From: Clostridia bacterium
Lineage (GTDB): Bacteria; Bacillota; Clostridia; TANB77; UBA1234
Length of the DNA: 64,000 bases
NCBI GenBank assembly: GCA_017469545.1
Contig: JAFUGE010000017.1
Location: 55,872-119,871, forward strand
Direction: 5' to 3'
The notes below the pieces were generated by a model. It saw nothing but the letters and a program-made list of their open reading frames with translations, was not told the DNA's origin and searched no databases. Positions within the stretch are counted from its first letter, which is position 1; each line of letters starts with the position of its first letter. This document shows, piece after piece, positions 41,852-51,624 of the stretch. Both the position numbers and the translations under genes were made by a program.

Positions 41852-43774
41852 CTATTCAACAATTACTCTTCTAGTAGAACCACCAGAAACTGCTGGTCCA
41901 CCAATGCCTGAGAAGTACTCTCTTAAGAATTCTTCAAAAGCAGTTTGATCTTCTTCAGACATATTTTCCTTCATAAGAGCGATATTTTCGTCTGAAATCT
42001 TATTCTTTACTACATAATGACCATTCTCATATTCAATAATATTTACTGCCTTGTAAGTCTCTGTCTCTGTAATCTTTGTGAAATAATGTGTTGCATTATC
42101 CATAAACTTATCTAGCTTGCCCTCAATCGTAGACTCATTATTGTGATCATATGTATATGGATTTGCTTCCTTAACAGGAATACATTCTGTAATTCTTTCA
42201 ATAAATCTCGAACCATCAAAGCCTCTCTTTAGATGCACTTCAAAGTTCATAACGTTAACAACCTGTATCTCGGCAACTTTTTCATTATTGAACATACCAA
42301 TCTTAAGTAATGAGTTACGTAGAGATAAAATCAAGTTATCAAAAGTTTTAGCGTGGTGCGTAAAGATAGTAAATTTACTTGCAACCTGCGCCATCTGAAT
42401 CATCCAAGCAGCAACCTCGTCCGTTGCAACCTCTCCTAGGATGTTAACAGCACCGTCAGTTTTCTTTTGAAGGTCTAGTCCTTCTTGTCCTGAAACAGTA
42501 TCCGTCTCTCTAAATGTTAAAATATTTCTATTTGGATAAACTTTTCTTAAGTGCAACTCGAATGCTGTTTCTTGAACTCTTATGTTCAATGTTGGGTAAA
42601 TGTATTTAATCATAGCCATAAGCATTGTTGTTTTACCACAACCCTGCTCACCAGTAAGAGCAGTAACTCTGGCGCCTTTTACCAAGAACTTAAGCATTGG
42701 AATTACAAATTCTTTTCCATCTTGTCTAATTAAGTTTTCAAGTACAGCATTTGGTGTATCGAACTTTCTTACGAAGAAAGCCCAAGACTCTGACATACTT
42801 GGTCTAACTACAACGACACGGGAACCATCTTTCATTTCATTAATCTTATAACCATTTGTATCAGATAATTGTCCTGGATTGTTGTATTTATAAATATTCT
42901 GGCATACTCTCTTTAGTTCGTCATACGAGCCAAAAGAAAGACAAGCCATTTGAATTGATTTACCTTTATAGAAAATCCAAACGCTATCATAAGCCCTTGG
43001 AATGGTCTTTTCTTGTGTCTGCTTTACGTAGTCACCAAGCTGTGCAACCTGGTACATAAATGACTCTGGAAGACCAGAAACACCACCAGAAATACCATCG
43101 ATATTCATGTCTCTTACTTCGTCAACAACACTAAATCCTTTATAGTTTTGATAAATTCTTTGAGATAAAATATTTAGTCTGTCTTCAAAAGACAAGTAAT
43201 CATACTCCTTCTCAAAAATTTCATTAATCTCCTCTGGAGTAATAACATACGATGGCTCAGACGCACCATAAACAGTCTTCAAATCGTCCAAGTTATACTT
43301 CGTAATTAGCTCTGTTAAAGCATTATAACCATATTGCTGCTTGTACATATATAACAAGATATCAAACTTATCAATCGTAGTAAGCTTATCCGTATTATCA
43401 AAGTCAATCGCAGAAGTAATATTTACTTGATTTACACCATACTCTCTATGTAATAAATCGAATATCAAATCTTTAATATACTTCTTATCATTGACATCTC
43501 CATATGTACAGCCTTTAAGAGCCTTTTTAAGCTCATACTTTTTACTCTTTCTTCTACGAAGTTCCTCTTCTGATAATCCAATATCATAAAGGTTCGTTCT
43601 CGTAATTTCGTCAAGTCTTAACTTAATAAACTCTGTCATTGACTCAATCGTATAAACTTTATTTGCCCTTTCCGCTTGTAACTGGTCAGTAGGATCTTTC
43701 TTCGTAAACAAATATACGAAAAATCCAATCACGCCAGCTATTAAAATAAATATAATCGCATAATTTAAAAACAT
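41852..43774 (-). CDS. CpaF/TadA-family secretion ATPase
   Basis: 640 residues. The ATPase core has GEQGCGKTTM (Walker A, near residue 375), a conserved glutamate and histidine-rich stretch (FTHHAKTFDNLI), and GEVATDEVAAWM like the Walker B/Asp box region. A membrane helix at the N-terminus (residues 5-24) is unusual, since most CpaF proteins are cytosolic. It would power pilin assembly or secretion together with the TadB/TadC-like protein. ATG 43774 is chosen; the GTG 12 nt earlier lies inside the GAGGGGTG site. Confidence 0.85.
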   Translation of the reverse strand: MFLNYAIIFILIAGVIGFFVYLFTKKDPTDQLQAERANKVYTIESMTEFIKLRLDEITRTNLYDIGLSEEELRRRKSKKYELKKALKGCTYGDVNDKKYIKDLIFDLLHREYGVNQVNITSAIDFDNTDKLTTIDKFDILLYMYKQQYGYNALTELITKYNLDDLKTVYGASEPSYVITPEEINEIFEKEYDYLSFEDRLNILSQRIYQNYKGFSVVDEVRDMNIDGISGGVSGLPESFMYQVAQLGDYVKQTQEKTIPRAYDSVWIFYKGKSIQMACLSFGSYDELKRVCQNIYKYNNPGQLSDTNGYKINEMKDGSRVVVVRPSMSESWAFFVRKFDTPNAVLENLIRQDGKEFVIPMLKFLVKGARVTALTGEQGCGKTTMLMAMIKYIYPTLNIRVQETAFELHLRKVYPNRNILTFRETDTVSGQEGLDLQKKTDGAVNILGEVATDEVAAWMIQMAQVASKFTIFTHHAKTFDNLILSLRNSLLKIGMFNNEKVAEIQVVNVMNFEVHLKRGFDGSRFIERITECIPVKEANPYTYDHNNESTIEGKLDKFMDNATHYFTKITETETYKAVNIIEYENGHYVVKNKISDENIALMKENMSEEDQTAFEEFLREYFSGIGGPAVSGGSTRRVIVE

Positions 43775-43796
43775 TTGGAGTATCACCCCTCTTCCC

Positions 43797-44624
43797 TTAT
43801 CTTTGGCCTAACTTTGTATCTAAAGCTGAAACAATCGCATCAGCTAATTTTCTAGATTCGTCAATAAAATATCCATTCCTATCTGTAGCAACATCTGCAT
43901 TGATATTTTGTATGAAGAAATTAAGTGCTGTTCCTTCATTACAAGCATCAAAAAATTGCGTATTATAAGGAATTGTATAGATTGGCTTTTTATAATTAAA
44001 GTTTCTCGCAATATTCTTGTTCGTATACTTTGAAAATCTATCATACTTTCCTATTGCTGCAACCACTGTCTTCTCTTGCAAAATCTTTAAAGTATCCACA
44101 TCTTTAAAAATTTTCTTAAGCGATTGCATTTTCTGACTCATAGTAAGAACAATTAAATCAGATTGCTGTAAAATTTGATTAATTTCCGCTGTATTATATC
44201 CCCTACTCAAATCCACTAAAACCAAATCATAAAATCTACTAGCTTGCTCCACCATCATTGGAATCGTTTCTAATACTCTATCATAAGAATCTGTATCATT
44301 CTTGAAAGAACCATACAATAATTCTAACTTTCCTTTCATGATTGGCTTGGCATAGTTTGCAATATTTTCAGGAGATAACTTGTTACTTCTTAAAAGTCTA
44401 TCTAATGCATCAACACCCGTATCAGCAATATCAAGACTTCCTTTTGAACTCATTTTGTCCATGTTGAAGAAAGAAGTCTCCAAATCCATATTTTGATAAT
44501 GCGTTTGCGTTAACAATATTTTATAATTATTCTTTAAAGCCATTGCACAAGCAGCAGCTACAATCGTTGAAGTTGTTGCCGTTTGCGTAGACTCTACTGT
44601 GCTCCAAAATGATACTATTGGCAT
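43797..44624 (-). CDS. TadZ/CpaE-like MinD-fold protein without a P-loop
   Basis: MPIVSFWSTVESTQTATTST occupies the place of the deviant Walker A motif, but no GKGGxGKT is present, so ATP binding is doubtful. The rest follows the MinD fold (LVLVDLSRGYN as the second motif region, VVAAIGKYDRFSKY later). TadZ/CpaE proteins place the pilus machine at a cell site. A second relative lies directly upstream. 275 residues, AGGAGG site. Confidence 0.75.
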   Translation of the reverse strand: MPIVSFWSTVESTQTATTSTIVAAACAMALKNNYKILLTQTHYQNMDLETSFFNMDKMSSKGSLDIADTGVDALDRLLRSNKLSPENIANYAKPIMKGKLELLYGSFKNDTDSYDRVLETIPMMVEQASRFYDLVLVDLSRGYNTAEINQILQQSDLIVLTMSQKMQSLKKIFKDVDTLKILQEKTVVAAIGKYDRFSKYTNKNIARNFNYKKPIYTIPYNTQFFDACNEGTALNFFIQNINADVATDRNGYFIDESRKLADAIVSALDTKLGQR

Positions 44625-44638
44625 TTTCTTTTCCTCCT

Positions 44639-45382
44639 TTAACGAGCAAACTTCGCTACTTTTTCAATGTTTTTCTCTGCCTTTTTAAGCTTATTTTTGT
44701 CTTCTCCTGTAATAACATTTACAATATCAATAATTCCATTTTTAGCATCTGGCGATAAATACCTAAAATCAACCTTCGTAGAATATTGATTTTGAATATT
44801 CACAGAGATATCCGTGCCATTATACGGCATAGAAACCGTTCCATTCCAATTTAGTGGAAGATTATCTGTTAAATTATCAATATACTTTGTATCAGCAGTA
44901 TTAATCATATCGCTGAAATATAAAATCTTGAACAAATCTAATTTTGCATCAGGATTTTCCCTTCTCTTTGTCGCACATATAAATCTTAATACATCAATTC
45001 CTTTAGTAATATGCATTTTATCATAAGAAGTGACAAAGAACAGACTGTTGGCATTCTTCATATCATACTCTTCTGACATCTCGTCAGAATCAATATCAAC
45101 AAGTACATAATCATACTCGTTAAAATCCTCGCCCTTAGATATCAAATATTTCTTCAATTCCAAAATATTATTAAATCCAACAGCAACATCTATTCCATCA
45201 TGTTCGACAATATACTGATTTTGGTCGCCCATTCCATTAATTGTAGGAATTGTGTATCTCGTCTTTTGCAATCTCGTCGCATCAATCAGAATTGTTTTGC
45301 TTCCTGTAACCGAAATCATTTTTGCGACATATTGAATTAATTCTGTTTTATCCATATTGCCTACAAATCCAATGCTTTTCAT
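44639..45382 (-). CDS. Second TadZ/CpaE-like MinD-fold protein without a P-loop
   Basis: 247 residues, starting MKSIGFVGNMDKTELIQY: the phosphate loop of MinD is replaced. YDYVLVDIDSDEM is the counterpart of the D-x-x motif. AGGAGGG precedes ATG 45382; in-frame sequence further up belongs to a REP-like element. Together with the next gene it forms a tandem pair of non-ATPase MinD-like proteins. Confidence 0.75.
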   Translation of the reverse strand: MKSIGFVGNMDKTELIQYVAKMISVTGSKTILIDATRLQKTRYTIPTINGMGDQNQYIVEHDGIDVAVGFNNILELKKYLISKGEDFNEYDYVLVDIDSDEMSEEYDMKNANSLFFVTSYDKMHITKGIDVLRFICATKRRENPDAKLDLFKILYFSDMINTADTKYIDNLTDNLPLNWNGTVSMPYNGTDISVNIQNQYSTKVDFRYLSPDAKNGIIDIVNVITGEDKNKLKKAEKNIEKVAKFAR

Positions 45383-45419
45383 TTGTACCCTCCTATTTAT
45401 TCTTAATCCGCATTCCTCT

Positions 45420-45445
45420 GTAGGGGCAGCGCAAAAACGCTGCCC
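45420..45445 (+). repeat. REP-like palindrome with longer loop, GTAG orientation
   Basis: GTAG plus GGGCAGCG-CAAAAA-CGCTGCCC, inside the Tad-like operon, where it separates the CpaB-like gene from the first TadZ-like gene. Confidence 0.8.
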
Positions 45446-45457
45446 GCACATTTACCA

Positions 45458-46633
45458 TTACTGATTATTTAGTAGACTTCTTAAATACGTAACTCTTTCT
45501 TCTTTTTGTGTTTGAATTTCATTTGCTAAATTCTCTCTAACTTTATCAGCGTATTCATTAAATTCTGTGATAGTTGTATCTGGCATATTCATTCTTTGTG
45601 CTAAGATAGCCTCTGTATCGAAGTTTGCTTTTACTTCCTCTAGAATATTTGGGTTAGACTTGATTAAGTTTAACACATTTTCCTTAACAGGATATGTTCT
45701 AACAATCTTCTTCTCTGTTGTCACTCTCTTATTCCTGTATTCGTTAAGAACTGCTGTATTATTAGCCTGAAGAGCATCCTTGATTGCTGATGTCTCTGCA
45801 GCTGATAATCCAATTCTGTTTGCAATCTCTGCTACTGATAAATCGCTTTCTCTAGCAGATACTCTAGCTGTAGCTTCTTCTTCTGTTGCTTCTGGGTTAG
45901 CAAGCAAATATTCCGCAACTAGCTCTTCTGTTCTAGCACTTAATAATGCTTCCACAGCCTCACTATATCTTGCTACATAATCAACATTTGTATACTCAAA
46001 TAATTGATTTGCAGGGTCAACATACTTGTTAGCATAAAGCTTTGTGCCATCCAAAATATAAGCTTCAATAATAGCGCTACCCATTGTTAAAATCTCGTCT
46101 TCTGTTAATTTAATGAAAATAGTATCATTTGAATAAGACTCTACTCTCTTACCAACTAATACGCTATAATCTTCGCCCGATGGGAATCTTACACGTACAT
46201 CTATGTAATCATTTTCAACCAAATCACTTGGTAGTGTAATCATATTAAATTCTTGAAGTCTTAAGTCGATTGTTGGCACTTTATCGTCTTCAAAGAACAT
46301 TGACTCTGAAAGAATCACATTTGCACTTGCACTAATTTTTAGTCTTCTTCCAACTAGTTTATCTTTATCTGCTTTTGCGTAAGAATCCTTTGGTGCACTT
46401 ACTGCCTTTACTCCACGTAGCTCGATGTCAGATTCTGTAATCACATGATTAGCAAGTACATCTTCTTTCAAAACATACTTATCAACAACGGCGCTTTGTT
46501 GCTCTAATTCAGCAATTTGATCGTTGTAATGTCTAAACAAGAAGAATCCTAACACTCCTAAAATAATGATTGGTATTATTGCACTAATAACACCCGTAAG
46601 TACTACCCTTCTCTTCATTGGTCCTACTAACAT
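45458..46633 (-). CDS. CpaB/RcpC-like (SAF-domain) pilus assembly protein
   Basis: 391 residues with one membrane helix (residues 8-32) followed by a SAF/CpaB-type domain (VLKEDVLANHVITESDIELRGV and a partner strand region), then a helical C-terminal half. CpaB/RcpC stabilises the outer part of Flp pili; in Gram-positives it anchors to the membrane. ATG 46633 with GAGGAG is preferred; a GTG eight codons earlier is weaker. First gene of the cluster. Confidence 0.75.
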   Translation of the reverse strand: MLVGPMKRRVVLTGVISAIIPIIILGVLGFFLFRHYNDQIAELEQQSAVVDKYVLKEDVLANHVITESDIELRGVKAVSAPKDSYAKADKDKLVGRRLKISASANVILSESMFFEDDKVPTIDLRLQEFNMITLPSDLVENDYIDVRVRFPSGEDYSVLVGKRVESYSNDTIFIKLTEDEILTMGSAIIEAYILDGTKLYANKYVDPANQLFEYTNVDYVARYSEAVEALLSARTEELVAEYLLANPEATEEEATARVSARESDLSVAEIANRIGLSAAETSAIKDALQANNTAVLNEYRNKRVTTEKKIVRTYPVKENVLNLIKSNPNILEEVKANFDTEAILAQRMNMPDTTITEFNEYADKVRENLANEIQTQKEERVTYLRSLLNNQ

Positions 46634-46807
46634 AACATATCCACTCCTCTTTTGCACATATTAATTCCTATAACCTATGGTAGCATAAGAAACTGCTTTC
46701 TTCAACAAAAAACGTCTTATTTAATCAAAATGTAACAACATTGTAATAATTCTGTAACAATATCCCTGTAGTAATTGGTACTACAGGGATTTACTGGAAT
46801 AAACGGA

Positions 46808-49800
46808 TTAATTTATCACTAAATTTTCTAGCTTCAAATAGTCTCTTATTCGGTTATCCATATCTTTCAAAATTACCCCATCAGAAACATACTCTCCGCT
46901 CGATGTAACAATAGCTTCATACTCAATATATTGTTCTTCGTCTTGATATCTATGAACGTAAAAATACATCTTTTGTCCGTCCTTTCTATAAGGAATATCT
47001 ACAACGTTAAAAACATATCTAGGGTCTTCCATATATCTCATTCCATTTGGAAGTACATCTTCAACAACATATGCAGAATAAAAACCATTATACTCTAACT
47101 TACTATAGTCAAGCTCAATTCTAACGGTAACAGTATCTCCCACTCGTATATCTTCCAAATTCTTACCAGGCACAATATAACTCTTTGAAATGATATTCGT
47201 TCTTTCCTTACTATTTGGCATGATAGCTTCGTTTCTCAAAAACTTTGCTCTCACATTATCCGTGAAATTCTTAACAGTAACATTATTGGCAAAAGTAAAA
47301 CTAAATGGCACAATTCTTACTCCATTTATATTAAATTCTTTTTCTTCGCCATCAACTTCAAAAACAATCTTTGCGTCCTTTACATTATTTAAAATCTCAT
47401 TTTGAACTCTAAATAATTTTACAAAGTTTGAATACTCTGTCTCTCTGTTTAATGTTTTGTAATGACGATATAATTCTTCTCGCTCTTCTCTATTAAGTTT
47501 AAACGCAAGCATCGTCATATACTCACATACTTCGTCAGAATCACTATCCATTCCTGCTTTTAATTCTCTGAATAATCTATCCGCTTCCTCAAAGTCTCCA
47601 ATATCAGCATAAGCAAGGGCAACTATCGCCTTCTCATATCTATCATTTACATCCAAATCTTTTTCAATATTTTTAATATCTACTAGAACTGGCTCTTTTA
47701 ATGCCGCAAGTCCCCAATATGCATAAAGTTTCATACGCAAATCAATATCCGTATCTTCAGTGATTTTGTATAGATATTTAAGCAAATTCTCATTATTAGC
47801 CGTATTAAAATATCCTGTAGACGCCATTTTTGCAGTAAACAAAGTGTCTGGACTTCCGCGATAAGTAAGTGAAATACCATTATACGTCGAAATATCAAGT
47901 GCTTGTTTTATTTCTTTTTCATTTGACAATTTTCTAATAATGTTATTTGCTAAGTAAGAAATCACTTTTTGGTCATTTCTTATCTCCTGCATATTTGCCA
48001 AATCAAATAAATCATTCACAATATTTTCTATCTCTTTGTTATAAAGATATAAAGTCGCCCAGCCCTTATCTATATCGAGCTTTTGCCCTTTTTCTAAATC
48101 GTAAGTACTTTCATGCATTGTCTCTTGGAAGGTATCTACAACTTCTATTTCTTTTCTAATAGCGTCGCTCTTTCCTTTACTTGCGGCATTAATCGTAATC
48201 GTATAAGTGCCCTTCTCAAGTTTTCCTAAAGAAATACTTACATAATTACCAATCCTAGATTTCTCTGTAACTTTATTAGCTTTGCCGCTTCTATCCGCAA
48301 TCGTCACGGTATACTCTACCTCGTCACCAATAGAAGTTTCACTTCCATTACATCTAAGATTGATAGATGGAATCTCTCCACTTAAATATTTATCATTCAT
48401 AACAGCAGTCACGAAAAATGGAAGCGTAACTTTTAATTCTTTATCAACTTCAGTAGCCTTATATTCTTTCGTAGTTGCATTAACACTTACCTTCCAAGTA
48501 GTAACATTATCTGGAAGAGTAACTTCTAAAGTAGCTACTCCATCTTTATTCGTATGAATTGTTTCGAAGAAAGCGGTCGTAGCAAAATCAGAACGTATTT
48601 CGCCATCTCCTCCTCCGCCGCCTCCTTCATAAGAAGCGCCAATAACTGTATGAGTAAAACTCTTAAAGCTATCATTGAAATAGTAATAATTATAAAGCGC
48701 ACTTAAAATACTTTCTGTTTCCTCGTCATTAACAGCTAAATATTCCTTATTTACAGCACATAAATTCACAGAGGCTTCTACTGGCTTTCCGTCTATCTTT
48801 GTCGTTACCGTAATGATAGCTTTTTCGCCAGGCTTATATTCTTCTTTATCAAACTCCACTAAAGTATCCATCTTAAGCTCGTCACTCGACAATGAATACC
48901 TTCTTTCTGTATTATACCAACTATCCCCAATTTCACGGATAGCGATTCCATCAAATACAAATCCTTTTACAGTAATATTAGCTCCATACTCGCTCTTAAA
49001 TTTCAACTTGTAATCAATATCATTCGTTGTGATTACTTCGGTTCCCTTTGCAGACTTCACCAAATACAAAATATATGGAGTTCCATTTAACGTGCCATTT
49101 GCTACTTCTAAAGCTAGTGGTATATCGTCATTTGTCTTATACTTATTTTGATTTTCGTCATACTTAATATCATAATTTGGCATTAATATATCAGAGGTAT
49201 TCTCCTCATAAATGCTGGTATACCAATTCCAGCGAGATGTAATTGTTTTTCCATTTGCCATTGTTAAAACAGCATTATAAGCAAGACGTCCCTCCTCGCT
49301 GCTTTCATAAGGGTTTTCAAATGGAATAGAAGCTTTGCCATTTTCCGTATTTAAATCAAATCTCTCTTCGCCGTCAAACACATCATTCGTTCTATATACA
49401 TATTCTGTAGTTTTTGTATTTTCGTCAAAGTAAGAAGAAATAATTTCTTTTTCATAGTGATATTTTTGTATCACTAGCTCTATATTTCTATCAGTCAAAT
49501 TACCCTCTTTAATATGACTCATATCAGAAAAATCATACTCAAAAGTTTTTACTTCAAAGCGAAATGAATTATCCTCCTTTGAATAAGTTTCCGTTATGAA
49601 AAAGCTTTCGTCATTTGGATAAATATAAAATTCATTATAAGTGTAATTTTGATCTTCAATACCTACTTGCCTTACCCTAACGCTACCCCATGTAAAACCT
49701 CTATAAGGATAATCCATATTTGTATCAATTTGAAAGCTTGCTTTTCCGTTTTCGTCAGTAGTAATATTCTTTTGTGTCTTTTGGCCATTTATCTCAACAG

Positions 49801-51565
49801 AGTATACAAATGTCCTATTTGCAAGAGGACTTCCATCAAATAAATTAGCTGATAGACTCGCATTTATCTCTTCGCCAGCTTTCACATTTTGTTTATCGAG
49901 TTCTAATTTAATATCATAGCTACTACTATCATAATCTTTCACTTCAAAGCTATGATAAGCTTGAAATCTTCCATTTAGATACAAAGCGATTTCATAGTAA
50001 CCACTGATATAATTCGTTAAATCAAACTCAGATGTGAAGGTTCCAAATTCGTCTAAAGTAATTTTTTCTTCTTGCAAAATAGTATCGTTATTGTAAAGAG
50101 ATAAAATCCTTAGTGTTGCTTCTTTAAATTCTCTATTTTTTCTATCTTTTACAAATCCCCAAGCTTGAAGTTTTTCGCCTGGTTTAAATGCTTGCCTATC
50201 AATTCTAATATAAGCATTGATATACTCGTTATCGTAATTTCTATAATAACTTGTACTAGCAAAAGCGTCATAAAGAGTATTCTTGCCGTCATAAGAAATC
50301 TCTTCTAGCAATTCCTTATTTTCCTCAATACTTACATTTTCTACAAAGCAATATCCTTCTGCATTTGTCGTTCCAAATACTTTTCCGTCTATCTTTACTT
50401 TGGCATTTGGAAGCGGCATCCCAGTCTCTAAATCATTGACCCAAACTAATAAATTATTATCAAAATATTCAGATACAGCTGCAATATTATTTATCTGCAA
50501 AGGAAGATAATAGTCAATATTACTTACATTTACTACTACAACATAATATCCAGCAGATAGCTTGCTTTTTACTGGTATAGCGCTTTTCCAGCCATAAGCA
50601 ATAAGTTCGTCTTGCTTTATTTCTTCTTCTGCGACTAAAGCAAGTCTATTTAAATCTACCATCTTAAGATTTTTCCTAGTGCCATATGATTCTTTTGCAA
50701 TGAAATCTTCTGCAAAATCACTTCCAGAATGATATTGATAAACTTTTAAATTAAAATTAGGAATTTCTCTTACGTCGTAATTATCTACTTTTAAATATAT
50801 ATTTTTGTTTTCTCCATAGGCATATTTATCGTCGACAAAAGAAATATACGAAATGCCATTCATATCGCCTAATTTTTCAGATACAGCAGTATAGAATTTA
50901 TATTCCTTGTCTTTTAATAACATTTTGTCATTTTCTTTATTGCCATATCCTGCTTTTATATTTACAGTATAAGTAGTAGCAAGGTCTAATTTCTTCGAAG
51001 GAGTAAATCTTACTCTTCTACCATCCAATAAAAATTGGCCTTCTACTTTTGGGGTAATGGAGAAATATTCTGCTATATTCTCATTTGGCATATACGTAAA
51101 ATCAATTTCAATCACTGTTGATGGCAATACGTAATTTGTATAATAGTTTTTCGTTTCAGCTGGATAAAAGTTAGCTACGTCAAAAACTTTCTGAGTTTGG
51201 AAAGACCACTTATACGGTGCCTTATCAGTCTTATACTCAATATTATATATCGTATTGGGCGCCAAATCTTCTTTAAGTGTTAGGCTATAATAATCCTTTT
51301 TTATCGCCGTTATTTCATATTCTACACTTGGAACTATTGAAAAAGAAGACTCCACAAGCTCAAGTGTAGTTTCGTCGTCCGCCTGCAATTCAAATGATGT
51401 ATCCAAATCAACTAAATCTTCACTTCCTTTAGAAGCCCTAACACTAAAAGTAGGATAACTAATCTCTTTTGGCATTTCGTCTTTCTCATTTAAGCCAACA
51501 AAAAAGCCTAATCCAATCGCAATGACTAAAATTAGAATTAAGCTTACTAAAATTTTTTTCTTCAT
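46808..51565 (-). CDS. Alpha-2-macroglobulin-like large surface protein
   Basis: 1585 residues with a membrane anchor (residues 4-25). Repeated MG-type beta domains follow, including the FVKDRKNREFKEATLRI and VEINGQKTQKNITTDENGKASFQ type strands. The FATTAFFETIHTNKDGVATLE and LPDNVTTWKV pattern is typical of the A2M core domain, and a C-terminal MG10-like domain (YNGFYSAYVVEDVLPNGM) ends the chain. The GCxEQ thioester is absent; the region reads LANMQEIRNDQK. Bacterial A2M proteins trap or resist proteases, often beside pbpC, which is missing here. Stands just upstream of the Tad-like genes on the same strand, with a palindrome and a repeated TGTAACA motif between. Confidence 0.85.
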   Translation of the reverse strand: MKKKILVSLILILVIAIGLGFFVGLNEKDEMPKEISYPTFSVRASKGSEDLVDLDTSFELQADDETTLELVESSFSIVPSVEYEITAIKKDYYSLTLKEDLAPNTIYNIEYKTDKAPYKWSFQTQKVFDVANFYPAETKNYYTNYVLPSTVIEIDFTYMPNENIAEYFSITPKVEGQFLLDGRRVRFTPSKKLDLATTYTVNIKAGYGNKENDKMLLKDKEYKFYTAVSEKLGDMNGISYISFVDDKYAYGENKNIYLKVDNYDVREIPNFNLKVYQYHSGSDFAEDFIAKESYGTRKNLKMVDLNRLALVAEEEIKQDELIAYGWKSAIPVKSKLSAGYYVVVVNVSNIDYYLPLQINNIAAVSEYFDNNLLVWVNDLETGMPLPNAKVKIDGKVFGTTNAEGYCFVENVSIEENKELLEEISYDGKNTLYDAFASTSYYRNYDNEYINAYIRIDRQAFKPGEKLQAWGFVKDRKNREFKEATLRILSLYNNDTILQEEKITLDEFGTFTSEFDLTNYISGYYEIALYLNGRFQAYHSFEVKDYDSSSYDIKLELDKQNVKAGEEINASLSANLFDGSPLANRTFVYSVEINGQKTQKNITTDENGKASFQIDTNMDYPYRGFTWGSVRVRQVGIEDQNYTYNEFYIYPNDESFFITETYSKEDNSFRFEVKTFEYDFSDMSHIKEGNLTDRNIELVIQKYHYEKEIISSYFDENTKTTEYVYRTNDVFDGEERFDLNTENGKASIPFENPYESSEEGRLAYNAVLTMANGKTITSRWNWYTSIYEENTSDILMPNYDIKYDENQNKYKTNDDIPLALEVANGTLNGTPYILYLVKSAKGTEVITTNDIDYKLKFKSEYGANITVKGFVFDGIAIREIGDSWYNTERRYSLSSDELKMDTLVEFDKEEYKPGEKAIITVTTKIDGKPVEASVNLCAVNKEYLAVNDEETESILSALYNYYYFNDSFKSFTHTVIGASYEGGGGGGDGEIRSDFATTAFFETIHTNKDGVATLEVTLPDNVTTWKVSVNATTKEYKATEVDKELKVTLPFFVTAVMNDKYLSGEIPSINLRCNGSETSIGDEVEYTVTIADRSGKANKVTEKSRIGNYVSISLGKLEKGTYTITINAASKGKSDAIRKEIEVVDTFQETMHESTYDLEKGQKLDIDKGWATLYLYNKEIENIVNDLFDLANMQEIRNDQKVISYLANNIIRKLSNEKEIKQALDISTYNGISLTYRGSPDTLFTAKMASTGYFNTANNENLLKYLYKITEDTDIDLRMKLYAYWGLAALKEPVLVDIKNIEKDLDVNDRYEKAIVALAYADIGDFEEADRLFRELKAGMDSDSDEVCEYMTMLAFKLNREEREELYRHYKTLNRETEYSNFVKLFRVQNEILNNVKDAKIVFEVDGEEKEFNINGVRIVPFSFTFANNVTVKNFTDNVRAKFLRNEAIMPNSKERTNIISKSYIVPGKNLEDIRVGDTVTVRIELDYSKLEYNGFYSAYVVEDVLPNGMRYMEDPRYVFNVVDIPYRKDGQKMYFYVHRYQDEEQYIEYEAIVTSSGEYVSDGVILKDMDNRIRDYLKLENLVIN

Positions 51566-51588
51566 TTATTTTCCCCCTTATTGCAATG

Positions 51589-51615
51589 TAGGGGCAGCGC
51601 GAAAGACGCTGCCCG
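51589..51615 (+). repeat. REP-like palindrome with longer loop, GTAG orientation
   Basis: GTAG plus GGGCAGCG-CGAAAGA-CGCTGCCC between nrdG and the A2M-like gene. Confidence 0.8.
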
Positions 51616-51624
51616 TACAACATT

